A stretch of 5,196 bases of DNA from Acidimicrobiia bacterium. GTDB taxonomy: Bacteria; Actinomycetota; Acidimicrobiia; IMCC26256; BP-133. The stretch covers positions 1-5,196 of the forward strand of contig JAICYE010000206.1 of assembly GCA_025934385.1 (NCBI GenBank), written 5' to 3'. Within the stretch, counting starts at the first letter, position 1. Each line of letters starts with the position of its first letter. Shown here in pieces: positions 4,194 through 5,196 of the stretch. Below the pieces are notes generated by a model. It did no database searches and was not told the DNA's origin. It saw only the letters and a list, made by a program, of their open reading frames with translations. A program made the position numbers and the translations under genes.

Positions 4194-5196
4194 TCATTGC
4201 GGGGCCGGGGCGGCCGCCTTCGGCGTGACACCGCTCCCCCCGAGCTGCTTCAGGGCGGCGAGGGCATCGTCGACGGTCTTGACGACCATGATCTTCATCG
4301 GGCCGGCGTGGGCCTTGGCGTCCTTCTCCTCGTCGGGGGGGACGAGGAAGGCCACGGCGCCGGCCTTGCGGGCGGCGGCCGTCTTCTGCACGACCCCTCC
4401 GACCGGCCCGACGTCGCCCTTGACGTCGATCGTGCCGGTCACCGCCACCTTCTTGCCGCCCGTGAGGTCGCCCGCCGTCAGGTCGTCGAGGATGGCCAGC
4501 GTGAAGGCCAGGCCCGCTGACGGGCCGGCGACCTTGCCGGTGTCGATCGTCACCTGGACGGGGAAGTCGTAGTGCAGGTTCTTCGTCTGGAGGGCGACGC
4601 CGATCTTGGCTGCGCCCTTGCCGTCGTCGCCCGCCTGGACCGGCACCGTCAGCGTCTGGCCGCCCCGGGAGACGCCGAAGGTGATGACGTCGCCGGGCTT
4701 GTGGCCGTGGACCGCACTGACCAGCTGGTCGTTGAGGGTGATCGGCGTGCCGTCGACGGCGGTGACCACGTCGCCCGTCTGCAGCTTCCCGTCGGACGGG
4801 CCCTTGGCGGCGACGTCCACCACCAGGGCGCCCTCGCCCCGGGCCGGCACCTGGTAGCCGAGCCGGTCCAGCGCCACCACGGTGGCGGCGGTCTTGGAGT
4901 CGGTCATCGCCTGGACGTTCTCGGCGTTGTAGGTCTTGGTCGGCGTGCCGCCGGTGATGTCGTCGCGGGGGACGACGTCATCGTTGGAGTTGAGCTTGCC
5001 CCGGACGTAGGCATAGGCGTTGACGTCGCCGGCCAGGGAGACGGTGGTGAACAGAATGCTCCCGTCGTGCTGGTAGCTCTGCGCCCCCTGCACGTGGACG
5101 AGCGGTTGGACGGCGGTGGCTTCGCCGGGGCTCAGCACGTAGTAGGGGAGCCGGACGAGCGCCGCGGCCACGAGCGCCACGGCGAGGAGCCCGGCC
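4194..5196 (-). CDS. YlbL-like PDZ + Lon-type (S16) serine protease (5' end beyond the window)
   Basis: This is a membrane-anchored serine protease. The visible part opens inside a hydrophobic anchor that continues in frame to the right edge (AGLLAVALVAAALV), followed by LPYYVLSPGEA, a typical YlbL juxtamembrane motif. The true start is therefore likely outside the window, although a GTG exists at 5180. Numbering from that GTG, a PDZ domain spans about 115-185 (GALVVDVAAKGPSDGKLQTGDVVTAVDG, in part). The Lon catalytic domain follows, with nucleophile S221 in GPSAGLAF and general base K266 in VVQKTAAA, so the Ser-Lys dyad is intact. There is no AAA+ ATPase domain, as is normal for this family. 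The C-terminus is an Ala/Pro/Lys tail. In Bacillus subtilis the YlbL protein (DdcP) helps degrade a cell-division inhibitor after DNA damage; whether that role holds here is unknown. The methyltransferase follows 18 nt downstream. Confidence 0.93.
   Translation of the reverse strand, partial: AGLLAVALVAAALVRLPYYVLSPGEATAVQPLVHVQGAQSYQHDGSILFTTVSLAGDVNAYAYVRGKLNSNDDVVPRDDITGGTPTKTYNAENVQAMTDSKTAATVVALDRLGYQVPARGEGALVVDVAAKGPSDGKLQTGDVVTAVDGTPITLNDQLVSAVHGHKPGDVITFGVSRGGQTLTVPVQAGDDGKGAAKIGVALQTKNLHYDFPVQVTIDTGKVAGPSAGLAFTLAILDDLTAGDLTGGKKVAVTGTIDVKGDVGPVGGVVQKTAAARKAGAVAFLVPPDEEKDAKAHAGPMKIMVVKTVDDALAALKQLGGSGVTPKAAAPAPQ

Noticed and set aside
3162..4520. Very long plus-strand frame starting at ATG 3162
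   Set aside because: It runs antisense through the methyltransferase and into the protease and has no recognisable domain. Only its first bases are of interest, as a possible start for the small ORF after a one-base shift.

Overview
The window is very GC-rich, almost every codon in the real genes ends in G or C, and several starts look leaderless, with a TANNNN box about 6-7 nt before the ATG. This suggests a high-GC actinobacterium (Actinomycetota). An Acidimicrobiia-like lineage is possible, but nothing here proves it.

Layout, left to right. (1) Bases 1-1984 form a leftward unit. A carotenoid cleavage oxygenase (617-1948, minus) is followed 20 nt later by a MerR-family regulator that runs off the left edge (1-596, minus). 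The promoter in front of the oxygenase has a consensus -35 (TTGACA), a long 18-19 bp spacer and a 20-bp dyad inside that spacer. This is the architecture MerR-family proteins act on, so the pair looks like a self-regulated apocarotenoid/carotenoid-oxidation unit. (2) A small three-helix membrane protein of unknown function (2029-2577, plus) diverges from it and ends at a strong GC hairpin. (3) After a structured non-coding leader there is a small secreted protein (2750-3085, plus), made almost entirely of 16-residue Thr/Met/His/Lys repeats and preceded by a near-perfect Shine-Dalgarno. It is closed by overlapping GC hairpins. (4) A short stretch with strong coding signature (about 3160-3346, plus) has no good start codon. 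A single missing C in a C5 run would connect it to a leaderless ATG. (5) A leftward pair converges on it: a partial YlbL-like PDZ + Lon/S16 serine protease entering from the right edge (4194-5196, minus), then an 18-nt gap carrying a good ribosome-binding site, then a class I SAM-dependent methyltransferase (3327-4175, minus). The methyltransferase ends at a GC hairpin that lies inside the short plus-strand ORF.

The most interesting points are the MerR-type operator-promoter of the carotenoid oxygenase unit, the tandem-repeat secreted protein with its possible anti-Shine-Dalgarno leader, and the orphan coding stretch between the convergent genes. No insertion sequence, CRISPR array, tRNA or rRNA was seen. 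The window looks like ordinary chromosome carrying a few lineage-specific small genes.
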